In this document: one piece after another, positions 1 to 9,619 of the stretch | Layout of the letters: every line of letters begins with the position of its first letter | Position numbering within the stretch: position 1 is the first letter of the stretch | DNA from: Methylocystis bryophila | Lineage (GTDB): Bacteria > Pseudomonadota > Alphaproteobacteria > Rhizobiales > Beijerinckiaceae | Direction: 5' to 3' | NCBI RefSeq assembly: GCF_027925445.1 | Contig: NZ_AP027149.1 | Coordinates: forward strand, 1-64,000 | Length of the DNA stretch: 64,000 nt | Program-made: the position numbers and the translations under genes | Notes under the pieces: generated by a model | Databases searched by the model: none | The model's input: only the letters and a program-made list of their open reading frames with translations | What the model was told of the DNA's origin: nothing

Positions 1-233
1 AATTCGATGACGCCGGCCGCGACCGCGAGCCAAGGATGCAGTCCGAGCTTCGTCTCGAACATCGTGCGCGCGCCGTCCAGACCTGGGCCGCCGAAGAGGC
101 CGAAGAGCTTTTGCGCGCCGTGCGGCATGAGGAGGAGCCCGGCCGTGAGCCGAACCAATGCGTCGGCATAGACGCCCACGCGCTCGATCAACGGCACGCG
201 CGCAGCGTTTGAAGTCTCATAGGCAATGGTCAT
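1..233 (-). CDS. DoxX family membrane protein (partial)
   Basis: The reverse strand reads from an ATG at 233 to the window edge without a stop, so the C-terminal part is missing. The 77 visible residues contain LVRLTAGLLLMPHGAQKLFG followed by a glycine-rich loop, the hallmark of the first helix and loop of DoxX/DoxD-type integral membrane proteins. A second hydrophobic segment (HPWLAVAAGVIEF) begins at the edge. Members are small four-helix inner-membrane proteins, often of uncertain role. Assignment to the family is fairly secure; the specific function is not. Confidence 0.75.
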   Translation of the reverse strand, partial: MTIAYETSNAARVPLIERVGVYADALVRLTAGLLLMPHGAQKLFGLFGGPGLDGARTMFETKLGLHPWLAVAAGVIE

Positions 234-431
234 GAAGGCCTCCAAGGTGAAGCGAGCTTACACACGCTTGCTGACGGAGGCTAATTATCGCGCCGCTGCG
301 GCAGCGCCAACCTCCAGGGACGATAAGGACCTGAGATTACTATCGAGGCGAAATGTGACCGTCCAAAAACAAACGCGGCGCTCCGGCTTGACCGAGACGC
401 CGCGCAGCAAATCGACGATAAACGTCAATTC

Positions 432-545
432 TTAGTCAGAGAACACCCAGCGCGCGGCGAAATAGGCCAGCGCGGCGATGACGATGATGGCGACCATGCC
501 GAACGGCGTGGCGGCATAGCTGGTGAGTTCGAGAATCGCGCCCAT
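432..545 (-). CDS. 37-aa single-pass membrane protein, unknown function
   Basis: An ATG at 545 is preceded by a near-perfect AAGGAGG ribosome binding site with 5 nt spacing, which decides the start against longer in-frame extensions. The product is 37 aa with one hydrophobic helix (GMVAIIVIAALAYFAARWVF) and a short acidic C-terminus. I do not recognise a family; KdpF-like subunits are similar in size but not in sequence. The strong RBS is the best argument that it is real. Confidence 0.55.
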   Translation of the reverse strand: MGAILELTSYAATPFGMVAIIVIAALAYFAARWVFSD

Positions 546-972
546 TGTTTCCTCCTTAGGGTCCAAAACGCGCTGTCCAGGGTCGCGGCCAACGCTTAAC
601 CTGCCGCTCGCAATGAGCGACAACTCTGACTACGATCTTGCGTAAGAGGATCGCTGCGTCACTCGTCTTGCGCCTCGGGGCCGATCTGCACGTCCCAGGC
701 CGAGACAATATTCCTGCACGTCGCCTCCGGCCGTTTCCTTACGGAGTGGACCATCTTTCCCGCAGGTGACGCCTGCGGCTTCGATTTGCAGTTGTCGATG
801 GCATTATTGTAACGGCTGTTGCTTGTCAAGGCGATTAGAGCAAAGCGCATACGCCCAAAGCCAAAGCTGCGCTCAGGTTAAGCCGCAACGCGATGGACCG
901 ATTAACTTGGCGGCGCAGGCTTGCTATCGTCACCGCTCTGCGGCGCTGCGCCGCCTCGCGAACCACGAAGCG
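546..972. other. Intergenic region with possible minus-strand promoter
   Basis: No convincing gene is seen in these 427 bases. A 63-aa minus ORF (659-850) has no ribosome binding site or recognisable motif. On the minus strand TTGACA (829-824), a 17-nt spacer and TAATGC (806-801) resemble a sigma-70 promoter and could drive the small membrane protein gene; this is a visual match only. Confidence 0.3.
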
Positions 973-1551
973 ATGACACTTATGAGCGACATTTTGACGC
1001 GCCATGGAAGCCGGGCGTTTCTCGTCGGCGCCTTTCTTTTCGCCGCCCTATTGCGGGCCGAGGCGCGCGGCGCGCTGATCTACGATCAAGGCGCCTGCAT
1101 GGTGAAAGTCGGGCCGGACATCATCTACTTCTCCGGCTATCAAGCAAGCGCCGGTAAGGAAAAATTCTGCGAGGACGCGCCGAGGGCGGGGGAGGATGCG
1201 ACCTTCGTCTTCGACGTCCCCGACGAAGAGTTGCGACACCGGAAGATCGGCTTTTCCATTCTGCGCAACATGGGCGACGAGCGGGACCCCGTCGACGGCC
1301 CACTCGTCGCGCAAATTGCGCCCCAGGCCCACCCGACCGGCACATTCAGCCTCGGACATCAATTTCCGGAATCGGGAAACTTCATCGGAATCGTCACCAT
1401 CGAAGGACCCTCGGGCGATCGATCGACCGCGCGCTTTCCCTTCTCGGTCGGCGGCGCGCCCCGGTTCAATATTCCTTATCTCCTGCTCGGCCTTGCGGCC
1501 GCGCTCGCGCTCGTCGTGTTCGTGATGCAGCGCAGAGAAAAGAAAAGATGA
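973..1551 (+). CDS. Exported protein with C-terminal membrane anchor, unknown function
   Basis: The product (about 192 aa from ATG 973; ATG 982 is an alternative) has an N-terminal signal-like hydrophobic segment (AFLVGAFLFAALLRAEA), a roughly 130-residue periplasmic region with two cysteines (GACMVK and KFCEDAP), and a C-terminal helix (YLLLGLAAALALVVFVM) ending in a basic tail. This predicts a periplasmic domain tethered to the inner membrane. It ends 84 nt before a multicopper oxidase on the same strand, so the two are probably one transcription unit and it may serve copper handling or electron delivery; that is inference. I do not recognise a family. The start is uncertain because no good ribosome binding site is visible. 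Confidence 0.7.
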   Translation: MTLMSDILTRHGSRAFLVGAFLFAALLRAEARGALIYDQGACMVKVGPDIIYFSGYQASAGKEKFCEDAPRAGEDATFVFDVPDEELRHRKIGFSILRNMGDERDPVDGPLVAQIAPQAHPTGTFSLGHQFPESGNFIGIVTIEGPSGDRSTARFPFSVGGAPRFNIPYLLLGLAAALALVVFVMQRREKKR

Positions 1552-1635
1552 CGAGAGCCGCGCCGTTTCGCCGCGTTGGAGACGCGGGACTCCCGCTTAG
1601 CTCCTTTAGAGAAGACCCGTCTCGGAGCCGCGACC

Positions 1636-3315
<1,680 letters not shown>

Positions 3316-3412
3316 CGGCCGGCGACGCGATCGAAAAGCACTCAGCTCGAAATCAAAAACTGAGAGTCAGTCCTGACCGGAAAATCGCTTCGCACTTTGC
3401 CGCGACCGGCTT

Positions 3413-3508
3413 TAGAGCGCGATGCGAAAAAGTGAAAACCGATTTTTCGCACAAGTCGCGCTCTCGTTTTCTGTGTTCAGGCGGTTCCGCCTGAATGCGG
3501 TGTGATCT
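3413..3508. repeat. Dispersed palindromic repeat, copy A
   Basis: Arm 1 is AGAGCGCGA (3414-3422) pairing with TCGCGCTCT (3456-3464), enclosing GCGAAAAAGTG...TTTTTCGC. Arm 2 is TTCAGGCGG (3476-3484) pairing with CCGCCTGAA (3487-3495), followed by GTGATC. The same two-hairpin layout recurs near 7060, 40670, 48994, 50861 and 63613. Confidence 0.8.
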
Positions 3509-3725
3509 AGTCGATACGACGAAGCGTCAAATAGAGCCCGAGTTGCAGCTTGCCCTGCTTGAACGAAACCAGTCCGTCCCAGACCTTGGTGTCACCGACG
3601 CGCTGTGCGGCGCCCGAGAGAGAAACCGCGTTCTTGAGGAAGCCCCGAGCCAACAGGAGCCCCGTTCCGGCCGCGCTCGCCGCCAGGGCCAGCGTTGGCG
3701 CTGCAGACGTCAATGCGTTCGACAT
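3507..3725 (-). CDS. Small protein, unknown function
   Basis: The 72-aa product starts at ATG 3725, with GGAG about 8 nt upstream. It has an Ala-rich hydrophobic N-terminal half (TLALAASAAGTGLLLARGF) and a polar C-terminus. I recognise no family. It is divergent from the winged-helix regulator at 3943, and the shared upstream region carries two copies of GGGA(GA)ACATTACAAC, which suggests it may be a target of that regulator. Confidence 0.5.
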   Translation of the reverse strand: MSNALTSAAPTLALAASAAGTGLLLARGFLKNAVSLSGAAQRVGDTKVWDGLVSFKQGKLQLGLYLTLRRID

Positions 3726-3746
3726 GTCGACTCTCCACAGTTCCGC

Positions 3747-3760
3747 GGGAACATTACAAC
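3747..3760. promoter_or_regulatory. Candidate operator GGGAACATTACAAC, site 1
   Basis: The 14-bp sequence GGGAACATTACAAC lies 22 bp upstream of the start of the small minus-strand gene. The same core ACATTACAAC recurs at 3781-3790, and the exact reverse complement of all 14 bases lies inside the neighbouring regulator gene. Repetition around a DNA-binding protein gene suggests an operator. Confidence 0.5.
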
Positions 3761-3774
3761 AAATTCCCGCAACT

Positions 3775-3790
3775 GGGAGAACATTACAAC
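3775..3790. promoter_or_regulatory. Candidate operator GGGAGAACATTACAAC, site 2
   Basis: A direct repeat of site 1, 30 bp further upstream (core to core), about three helical turns. A weaker inverse match, GTAATGTTTTGTTG, begins at 3891 just upstream of the regulator gene. Confidence 0.5.
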
Positions 3791-3942
3791 ATGCCAAGAA
3801 ACGCGTCAATTATTTTTGCGGGAAATTTACCATTCCTCTTGATGTTTTTTTAGCCAGGCGCTCATCGGTTGATTCGTTCTCGGACACGTAGTAATGTTTT
3901 GTTGAAAGTTCATCCTCCCGTCATCCACCGCCGGAGGCAAGC

Positions 3943-4410
3943 GTGTCGTCCGTGGAGTTCAGCAATCAGAAGATTCTCGGGATTTTGAAGCAGGAGCTGG
4001 CCGAAGCCGTCGAGCGGGCCTATGCTCACGCTTACGCGATCCTCAAGCTTGAAGACCGGGCCGAGCCCCGTCTCATCGAGGCCTGCATAGCGGAACAGGT
4101 GGCCGCGCTCTCGGCGAAACTCGTTACAACGAGAGGGGCAAATGTTGTAATGTTCCCCGGCAATGACGGGCGTCCGGCCGAGCCTACGCATATGATTTCA
4201 AAGGATGCGACCGCCTCCTCCGCCGCCCAGGAGCTCATCATCGCGACCTTGCGCCAAAGGAGCGAGGCGTCCATTCGCGAGCTGCAGGCCGAGCTCGAGG
4301 AATATGGCGTCGAGGTCACTCCGGGGAACCTCTCCGTGATCCTGTCGAGGCTCAACCAGTCCGGCACGATCATGCGCTCGGGCCGCGGCTTGTATAAATT
4401 CGCGGGTTGA
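3943..4410 (+). CDS. Winged-helix DNA-binding protein, probable transcriptional regulator
   Basis: The 155-aa product starts at GTG 3943, preceded by GGAGG with 5 nt spacing. The N-terminal half (residues 1-60) is helical and charged; the C-terminal half (about 85-155: AQELIIATLRQRSEASIRELQAELEE...VILSRLNQSGTIMRSGRGLYKF) reads as a winged helix with a final beta-wing. The family is not recognised with certainty. The regulator is divergent from the small gene at 3507, and copies of an ACATTACAAC motif lie in the shared region and within its own coding sequence at 4144, so autoregulation is plausible. Confidence 0.8.
   Translation: MSSVEFSNQKILGILKQELAEAVERAYAHAYAILKLEDRAEPRLIEACIAEQVAALSAKLVTTRGANVVMFPGNDGRPAEPTHMISKDATASSAAQELIIATLRQRSEASIRELQAELEEYGVEVTPGNLSVILSRLNQSGTIMRSGRGLYKFAG
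4144..4158. promoter_or_regulatory. Intragenic inverse copy of the ACATTACAAC motif
   Basis: GTTGTAATGTTCCCC is the exact reverse complement of GGGAACATTACAAC at 3747 (14 of 14), about 200 bp into the regulator gene. A further partial copy, GTTACAAC, lies at 4133-4140. Confidence 0.45.
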
Positions 4411-4412
4411 GA

Positions 4413-5429
4413 TTACTCGGGCGGATTGAACGCGCCCACGACCCCGCCGACGAGATTGCGCGCTAACAAAAGCTCGCTCGTCAGCTCCGGCGCGATGGCC
4501 TCGAGCCGCACGCCCTCGGCCAAGGCCCGCGCTCTAGCGCGCCGCGCGGCGATCGCCTCCTCCAGGCTGACGGCGGCAAAACAGAGTTCCTCGCCCGGGC
4601 GCTTTTGCGCCAGCGCCGGCAAATCCGCGCCGATCACATGCGCGATTTTCGGATAGCCGCCGGTCGGCTGGCGGTCAGCCATCAGCACGAGCGGCGCGCC
4701 GTCGCCTGGGACCTGGATCGCCCCCATCGCGAGACCGTCCGAGACGATGTCATGGCCTGAGCGATGTGCGAGCGGGGAGCCTTCGAGCCGATAGGCCATA
4801 CGGTCGCTCTTCGCCGAAAGCCGCCAGCGCGCGGAAAGAAAGAGCGCCACGGCCTCCTCGTCGAAAAGATCCTGCTGCGGGCCGAGCAGCACGCGAAAGC
4901 TTTCGGGAACGACGCCGAGCCAAGGCGCATGCAGCGCCATCGGCGCCTCGGGGCCGGGTCGGGCGGCGAGGATGGGGAGGGCGTCGCCGGCCGTGAGCGC
5001 GCGGCCGCCGAGCCCGCCGAGCCCGGAGCGCGTATGCGTCGACAGCGAGCCCAAGATTTTCGGCAGGTCGAAGCGGCCGAAAGGCGCCACATAGGCCCAG
5101 GCGCCCGACGCCCCCGCCCGCAGCGCAAGACGCGCCCCCGGCGCGAGCGTCAGCACACAGGCGCCGGGCAGGGCGCGTCCGTCGAGCCGCACGTCGAACT
5201 GGCCCCCGCAGACCGCGAGCCCGATCTCGGCCTCTTCCACGGCGATCTCGACGCCGCCGAGCGAGACCTCGATCGCGGCGCCCTCCCCCGAGGCGACGGT
5301 CGCGGCGAGAAAGGCGTCGGCGTCCATCGGCCCCGCGGGCGTCACGCCAAAGCGCAGAAAACCGCGCCGGCCTTCATCCTGCAGCGTGACGCCGGGGCCT
5401 GCGGAGAGAATGCGCAATCGCGCGCTCAT
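4413..5429 (-). CDS. pxpC: 5-oxoprolinase subunit PxpC (biotin-dependent carboxylase-like)
   Basis: The 338-aa product belongs to the KipA/AHS2 family: LRILSAGPGVTLQDEGRRGFLRFGVTPAGPMD at the N-terminus, and SDRMAYRLEG...DGLAMGAIQVPGDGAPLVLMADRQPTGGYPKI in the middle are diagnostic. With PxpA and PxpB it hydrolyses 5-oxo-L-proline to glutamate with ATP, in the cytoplasm. The ATG at 5429 overlaps the pxpB stop by 4 nt (ATGA), which argues for this start rather than the long upstream extension and implies translational coupling. Confidence 0.93.
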   Translation of the reverse strand: MSARLRILSAGPGVTLQDEGRRGFLRFGVTPAGPMDADAFLAATVASGEGAAIEVSLGGVEIAVEEAEIGLAVCGGQFDVRLDGRALPGACVLTLAPGARLALRAGASGAWAYVAPFGRFDLPKILGSLSTHTRSGLGGLGGRALTAGDALPILAARPGPEAPMALHAPWLGVVPESFRVLLGPQQDLFDEEAVALFLSARWRLSAKSDRMAYRLEGSPLAHRSGHDIVSDGLAMGAIQVPGDGAPLVLMADRQPTGGYPKIAHVIGADLPALAQKRPGEELCFAAVSLEEAIAARRARARALAEGVRLEAIAPELTSELLLARNLVGGVVGAFNPPE

Positions 5430-6163
5430 GCGCCCCCCTCGCGGACCGCCACGCGCTCGCCCTCGGCCGCGCGCGCATCGAGCGCGCGAAAAGCGGCGAG
5501 GTCCACGGGCTCGAACCGCAGGAGGTCGCCGGGTGCGATAAAGAGCGGCGGCTCGCGTTTTGGCAAGAAAAGCCGCTCTGGCGTCCGGCCGATAACATAC
5601 CAGCCTGTCGGCATCGGATTGCTCGCAACGAGCGCCAGCCCGCCGCCGATCAGCACCGCGCCGGGCGGCGTCGGCGCGCGGGGCGTCGCGCGGCGCGGCA
5701 AGGCGAGCACTTCGGGAAGGCCTCCGAGATAGCACCAGCCGGGCGCGAAGCCGTACATATAAGCGCGGTAATCGGCGCCGGCATGCAGCTCGACGAAGCG
5801 CGCCGGCGAAAGGCCGAGCGCCGCCGAAGCCTCGGCGAGATCCTCGCCGCAGGGCGGTTCATAACAGCAGGGGAGGCGCCAGCGGGCGGGGGCGGCGGCG
5901 GTTGCGTCGGGCGGCGCATCCGCGAGCAGCGACTGAGCGCTCGCAATCAGCGTCTCGCGCGAGAGAACCAGCGGCTCATAACCGACGAGCAGCGCGCGAT
6001 AGGTCGGCAGCGTTTCGGTCACGCCCTCGAGCTGAGCTCGCTGCAATGCGGCGTCGAGCGCTAGCACGCGCGCATTGATCTCCGGATCGACCGCGTCGCC
6101 GAACTCGATTGAAAGCGCCGCCTCGCTGGCGTCGAGAAAACGCGGCTTTTCGTAGCCAGCCAT
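5426..6163 (-). CDS. pxpB: 5-oxoprolinase subunit PxpB
   Basis: The 245-aa product is a KipI/AHS1-type protein with the typical LSIEFGD opening, a central PCCYEPPCGEDLAE (the usual PVCYGGEFGPDL position), FAPGWCYLGGLPEVLALPRRATPR and GSVGIGG-like GAVLIGGGLALVASNPMPTGWYVIGRTP. It is one of the two subunits that complete PxpA. It starts 1 nt after the pxpA stop and overlaps pxpC by 4 nt. Confidence 0.93.
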   Translation of the reverse strand: MAGYEKPRFLDASEAALSIEFGDAVDPEINARVLALDAALQRAQLEGVTETLPTYRALLVGYEPLVLSRETLIASAQSLLADAPPDATAAAPARWRLPCCYEPPCGEDLAEASAALGLSPARFVELHAGADYRAYMYGFAPGWCYLGGLPEVLALPRRATPRAPTPPGAVLIGGGLALVASNPMPTGWYVIGRTPERLFLPKREPPLFIAPGDLLRFEPVDLAAFRALDARAAEGERVAVREGGA

Positions 6164-6164
6164 C

Positions 6165-6929
6165 TCAGCTTGCCGCGAAGCTCTGGAGGCGCCAGCCGCC
6201 AGCCTGCAGCGCGTCGCGCAACGCGCGCGCGATGGCCACGGCGCCCTGCGTGTCGCCGTGCACGCAGATCGAGTCGATTGGCGTCGGGAGGCGCGCGCCC
6301 GAACGGGTGACGATCGCGCTCTTCTCCAGCATGCTCAGCACGCGCGCGACGACGACTTGCGGATCGTGCAGCACCGCGCCTTCTTCGCTGCGCGGCGCAA
6401 GACGCCCGTCTTCGGCATAGGCGCGGTCGGCGAAAATCTCCTGCGCGAGCTTGAGGCCCGCCTTTGCGCCGGCCGGCCCCTGCTCGCTCTTCGCGATGGC
6501 GAGCAAGGTCAGGCTGGGGTCGACCTTGGCGACGGCCTCGGCGATGGCCTGCGCAACCTTGGCGTCGCGCTCGGCGAGATTGGCGAGCGCGCCATGCGCC
6601 TTCACATAGCTGATCTTGTGCTCCGCGAGCCGCGCCAGAGCCTGCGCCGCGCCGATCTGATAGGCGACCGCATGCTCGATCTCCGCAGGCGACATCGCGA
6701 GCGCGCGCCGACCAAAGCCCGCGAGATCGGGAAAGGAAACATGCGCGCCCACAGCGACGCCCGCTTCCCGCGCGGCGCGAAAGCTCCTGGCCATGATCTC
6801 GGGATCGCCGGCGTGAAAGCCGCAGGCGATATTGGCGCTCGTCACGAGCTTCAGCATGGCGTCGTCGTCGCCCATGCGCCAGACGCCAAAACCTTCGCCG
6901 AGATCGGCGTTGAGATCGATGCTGCGCAA
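6165..6929 (-). CDS. pxpA: 5-oxoprolinase subunit PxpA (LamB/YcsF)
   Basis: The 254-aa product opens with the LamB/YcsF signature IDLNADLGEGFG, followed by ANIACGFHAGDP, GAHVSFPDLAGFGRR, YVKAHGAL, and ends with SICVHGDTQGAVAIARALRDAL. Family length is about 250 aa, so it is complete. It is the first gene of pxpABC, and the operon recycles 5-oxoproline formed spontaneously from glutamine or glutathione turnover. The upstream region to the IS element contains a dispersed repeat but no clear promoter. Confidence 0.95.
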   Translation of the reverse strand: MRSIDLNADLGEGFGVWRMGDDDAMLKLVTSANIACGFHAGDPEIMARSFRAAREAGVAVGAHVSFPDLAGFGRRALAMSPAEIEHAVAYQIGAAQALARLAEHKISYVKAHGALANLAERDAKVAQAIAEAVAKVDPSLTLLAIAKSEQGPAGAKAGLKLAQEIFADRAYAEDGRLAPRSEEGAVLHDPQVVVARVLSMLEKSAIVTRSGARLPTPIDSICVHGDTQGAVAIARALRDALQAGGWRLQSFAAS

Positions 6930-7223
6930 TGTTTCATCTCGCGTGCGAGAGGGCCGAGCGCATATCTAGAGCAAGAGCGCGCCTCGCGCCTAGGCCGAAG
7001 ATCGATTACCGCCAAGACAGAGGGGACGGCGACAGCGCAAACGTGACCAGAACTCCCGATTTCACGCGGTTTTCAGTCGGAACCGCCTGAACACAGAAAA
7101 CCCGATCGATGCGCAAGGGTTGTAGCGCGCTTTATGCGAATAACCGGTTTCCACTTTTTCGCATCACGCCCTAAGACGTTGGGAGCCCGCATCCTTCGAG
7201 ACGCGCCCTGCGGGCGCTCCTCA
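6930..7223. repeat. Intergenic region with dispersed repeat copy B and half of a CATCC...GGATG palindrome
   Basis: No gene is seen. A reverse-oriented copy of the repeat runs from about 7060 to 7173: GGAACCGCC-TGAACACAGAAAA, a CGATCGATGCG stretch, then GCGAATAACCGGTTTCCACTTTTTCGCAT. From 7190 to 7223 lies GCATCCTTCGAGACGCGCC...GGGCGCTCCTCA, the left half of a second kind of palindrome that continues as AGGATGAGG beyond the IS element at 8725. Confidence 0.7.
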
Positions 7224-8722
7224 GAGGCTGTGACTTAATTGCGAGGAGGGTGAGCGGCGTGAGATGTGGGGGGTGGCGTGCTTCTTTTTTATTGCGGCGC
7301 GCCACTGCTTTCTGGTTTTTTGCATGCGCTTAGGCGGTCTGCAGCCTCGCTTCGGTCAGGATGTTGGACGCCAGGCTAAACCAGCGCATCAAGGTCTCGA
7401 TTTTTTCCTTGCCGCGAAGCAACGGGCGGTCGAGACCGAGGTTGCGGAGTTTGGCGTGGACAAGCTCGCAGCGTGAACGGCGTCGATAGGTTCTTTTGCC
7501 CTCGTCGCTCGCCATGCGCTCGCGCCACGCGGCCACCGAAGGCGTATCGCCCGGGCGGACGAGATAGGGGTCGCGCCCTGATTTCGACTTGAGCGGCGGA
7601 CAATAAAAATCTGTGCCGGCCCGCGCCGCCGCATCGATGTCCTCCGCCGCCAGATAACCGCCGTCGACCAGATAGACCTTCGCGCGCCGCCCATAGGTCG
7701 TTTCGATCCTTTGCGCCATCGGTTCGGCCAAGCCCCGATCCGACCCGATCGTTTCGCACGAGACACATACGATCACGCCGGTCTCGGGCAAGCTGGTAAA
7801 CTGCACATTATAAGCAGGGCGAAAGCCGCCATCGGCCATCTTCAGGACCCGAGCCTGCGGATCGGTGGTGGAGGCGCGCGGCTCCTTTTGCCGCTCCGTT
7901 TCCTTCTTGTTGGTCTTTTGCCGCTTCTCGCGCAGCTTTTCGGCTTCGCAAAGCGCCGCCAACGCCGCTTCCACCTTCGCCTGCCGCTCGCGCGCGGCCC
8001 GTTCGCGCGCAGCCTTTTGGCGCTTGCCCGAAGCGCCGGGATCGTCGTCTTCGTCCTTGGACAGGCGCTCCACCAGCGCCTTGGCCTTCGCCAATTCACT
8101 TTCCAGCGTCTTGCGGCGGCGGAAAGAGGCGGCTCCGGCGTTCGCGCGCAAACGCACGCCGTCCTGCGCGATTTCGCCGAGACTGATCACGCCGGCCACC
8201 GAAAGGCTGGCCACATGCTCGGCCAGCAGCCGGCCGATCAGATCGCCGCGCTGGCTGCGAAACTCCGACAGAAGCCGATGATTGACGCTCACGCCGCCGC
8301 ACAGCCAGCGAAAGGCGACGGCGCACTCGCACAATTGCGCCAGCGCCCGCGCGCTGCCGACGCCCCGCGCGGTCGCATAAAGCCACAGCGCCAGCAAAAG
8401 ATGCAGCGAGGTTTGCGGCATGCCCGGCGCGCCCTCGCGCGATTTCACATCCGCTTCGAGGACGGAAAGATCGACCTTCGCGGCATATGCCCAGATGATC
8501 CGCGCCGGATGATCCTCGTCAATCAAGGCGTCGAGGTCGCAAACCTGTAAGCTCACCTGATCGCGCACCGGCTCCCGAAGCCGGGCGCGGCCTGTTGTTT
8601 TCGCCGCGCACGCATCAACAACGGGAAGATCATCAAAAAGCTCGCCCACGACTCATGCTCCCTGGAAGGAATCCAGCGAATCACGAGTTGTGGGCGTCAG
8701 CAATCGAAAAAGTCACAGCCTC
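7224..8722 (-). mobile_element. IS1182-family insertion sequence, apparently intact
   Basis: The 1499-bp element is bounded by perfect 13-bp inverted repeats, GAGGCTGTGACTT at 7224-7236 and its complement at 8710-8722, and flanked by a TCA on both sides (7221-7223 and 8723-8725), a possible 3-bp target duplication. It carries one full-length transposase on the minus strand. Removing it rejoins GGGCGCTCCTC with AGGATGAGG, reconstituting a dispersed palindrome. A related, uninterrupted copy of that palindrome lies at 53883-53930. Confidence 0.88.
7330..8649 (-). CDS. IS1182-family transposase
   Basis: The 439-aa product has the N-terminal DUF772-type transposase region (LDALIDEDHPARIIWAY... 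LLLALWLYATARGVGSARALAQLCECAVAFRWLCGG), a highly charged Lys/Glu/Arg linker around residues 180-260, and a DDE catalytic part: ADGGFRPAYNVQF (first Asp), VDGGYLAAEDI (second Asp) and the late Glu in RSRCELVHAKLRNLGL. It is in frame throughout and close to family length, so it is probably active. Confidence 0.92.
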   Translation of the reverse strand: MGELFDDLPVVDACAAKTTGRARLREPVRDQVSLQVCDLDALIDEDHPARIIWAYAAKVDLSVLEADVKSREGAPGMPQTSLHLLLALWLYATARGVGSARALAQLCECAVAFRWLCGGVSVNHRLLSEFRSQRGDLIGRLLAEHVASLSVAGVISLGEIAQDGVRLRANAGAASFRRRKTLESELAKAKALVERLSKDEDDDPGASGKRQKAARERAARERQAKVEAALAALCEAEKLREKRQKTNKKETERQKEPRASTTDPQARVLKMADGGFRPAYNVQFTSLPETGVIVCVSCETIGSDRGLAEPMAQRIETTYGRRAKVYLVDGGYLAAEDIDAAARAGTDFYCPPLKSKSGRDPYLVRPGDTPSVAAWRERMASDEGKRTYRRRSRCELVHAKLRNLGLDRPLLRGKEKIETLMRWFSLASNILTEARLQTA

Positions 8723-9619
8723 TCAGGATGAGGGGGCAGGCGAATATTGATCAGCGAAACTGTTGAGGGCGATTTTTTGCAATTTGTCGGGATTTCGCAC
8801 GACATAGATGGCGACGACCTTGTCCAACTCGACATTCAAGGCTGTCGTCTGCGTGATGTTCCCGGCCTCGATGGTGACAAAGCCCGGCAGCCCGTCAATC
8901 AGCGCATAGCGCACGAGGCGCGATGGATTGCGCACGAATTCGCGGGCCATTTCGTCGTGGCGCGCGAGGACAGCCTCCATCCCCACCAAGGGCCACGGCG
9001 TCGCTGGGATCTTGCCGCCGCCGTCGGCATAAGCGACGACGTCATCCGCCAGCAAAGAGCGCAACGCGCTCAGATCGCCATTTCTCGAAGCCGTGAAGAA
9101 GGCCGCCGCGAGCTTCAATCCCTCTTCCTTGGCGACGGGAAATCTCGGACGAGCATCATGAATATGGGCCCGCGCCCTGCTGGCGAGCTTGCGGCATGTC
9201 GCCGCCTCGCGCCCGATCGCTTCGCCGACGCCGTCGAACCCCATGCCAAAGACGTCATGGAGTAGAAACGCCGCCCGCTCCAGAGGCGAAAGCCGTTCCA
9301 ATGCGATCATCAGCGGCAGTGTGATGTCGTCGGATGTGTCCGGGTCCTCCGGGTCGAAAATCGGCTCTGGCAACCACGGCCCAATATAGGTCTCGCGCCT
9401 CCGCCGGGCGGACTTCAACTCGTTTAAACAAAGCCGTGTGACGATCATGCGCAGGAAAGCCGCAGGCTCGCGCACTCCTACACGGTCGCTCGCGAGCCAA
9501 CGAGCATAGGCGTCTTGAACCACGTCCTCCGCATCCGCCACCGATCCGAGCATTCGGTAAGCAAGCCGCAGGAGGCGTGAGCGATTCTCCGAGAAAATTG
9601 GCTCAGGCGCTTCGGTCAT
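8723..9619 (-). CDS. ECF41-type RNA polymerase sigma factor (SigJ-like, SnoaL-like C-terminus)
   Basis: The 298-aa product carries sigma region 2 (RLLRLAYRMLGSVADAEDVVQDAYARW), region 4 (LSPLERAAFLLHDVFGMGFDGVGEAIGREAATCRKLASRAR), and a C-terminal SnoaL-like extension. The three signatures published for ECF41 are all present: WLPEP in the linker, DGGGK in the extension and NPDKL near the end. In this group the extension controls activity in place of an anti-sigma factor. Its ATG overlaps the flavodoxin stop by 4 nt. An ECF41 consensus promoter precedes the operon, so it probably autoregulates. The TGA stop coincides with the boundary of the IS element but also exists in the reconstructed pre-insertion sequence. 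Confidence 0.94.
   Translation of the reverse strand: MTEAPEPIFSENRSRLLRLAYRMLGSVADAEDVVQDAYARWLASDRVGVREPAAFLRMIVTRLCLNELKSARRRRETYIGPWLPEPIFDPEDPDTSDDITLPLMIALERLSPLERAAFLLHDVFGMGFDGVGEAIGREAATCRKLASRARAHIHDARPRFPVAKEEGLKLAAAFFTASRNGDLSALRSLLADDVVAYADGGGKIPATPWPLVGMEAVLARHDEMAREFVRNPSRLVRYALIDGLPGFVTIEAGNITQTTALNVELDKVVAIYVVRNPDKLQKIALNSFADQYSPAPSS

Noticed and set aside
226..435. 69-aa plus-strand ORF at the left end
   Set aside because: It overlaps the start of the DoxX gene, has no ribosome binding site and a composition typical of chance frames.
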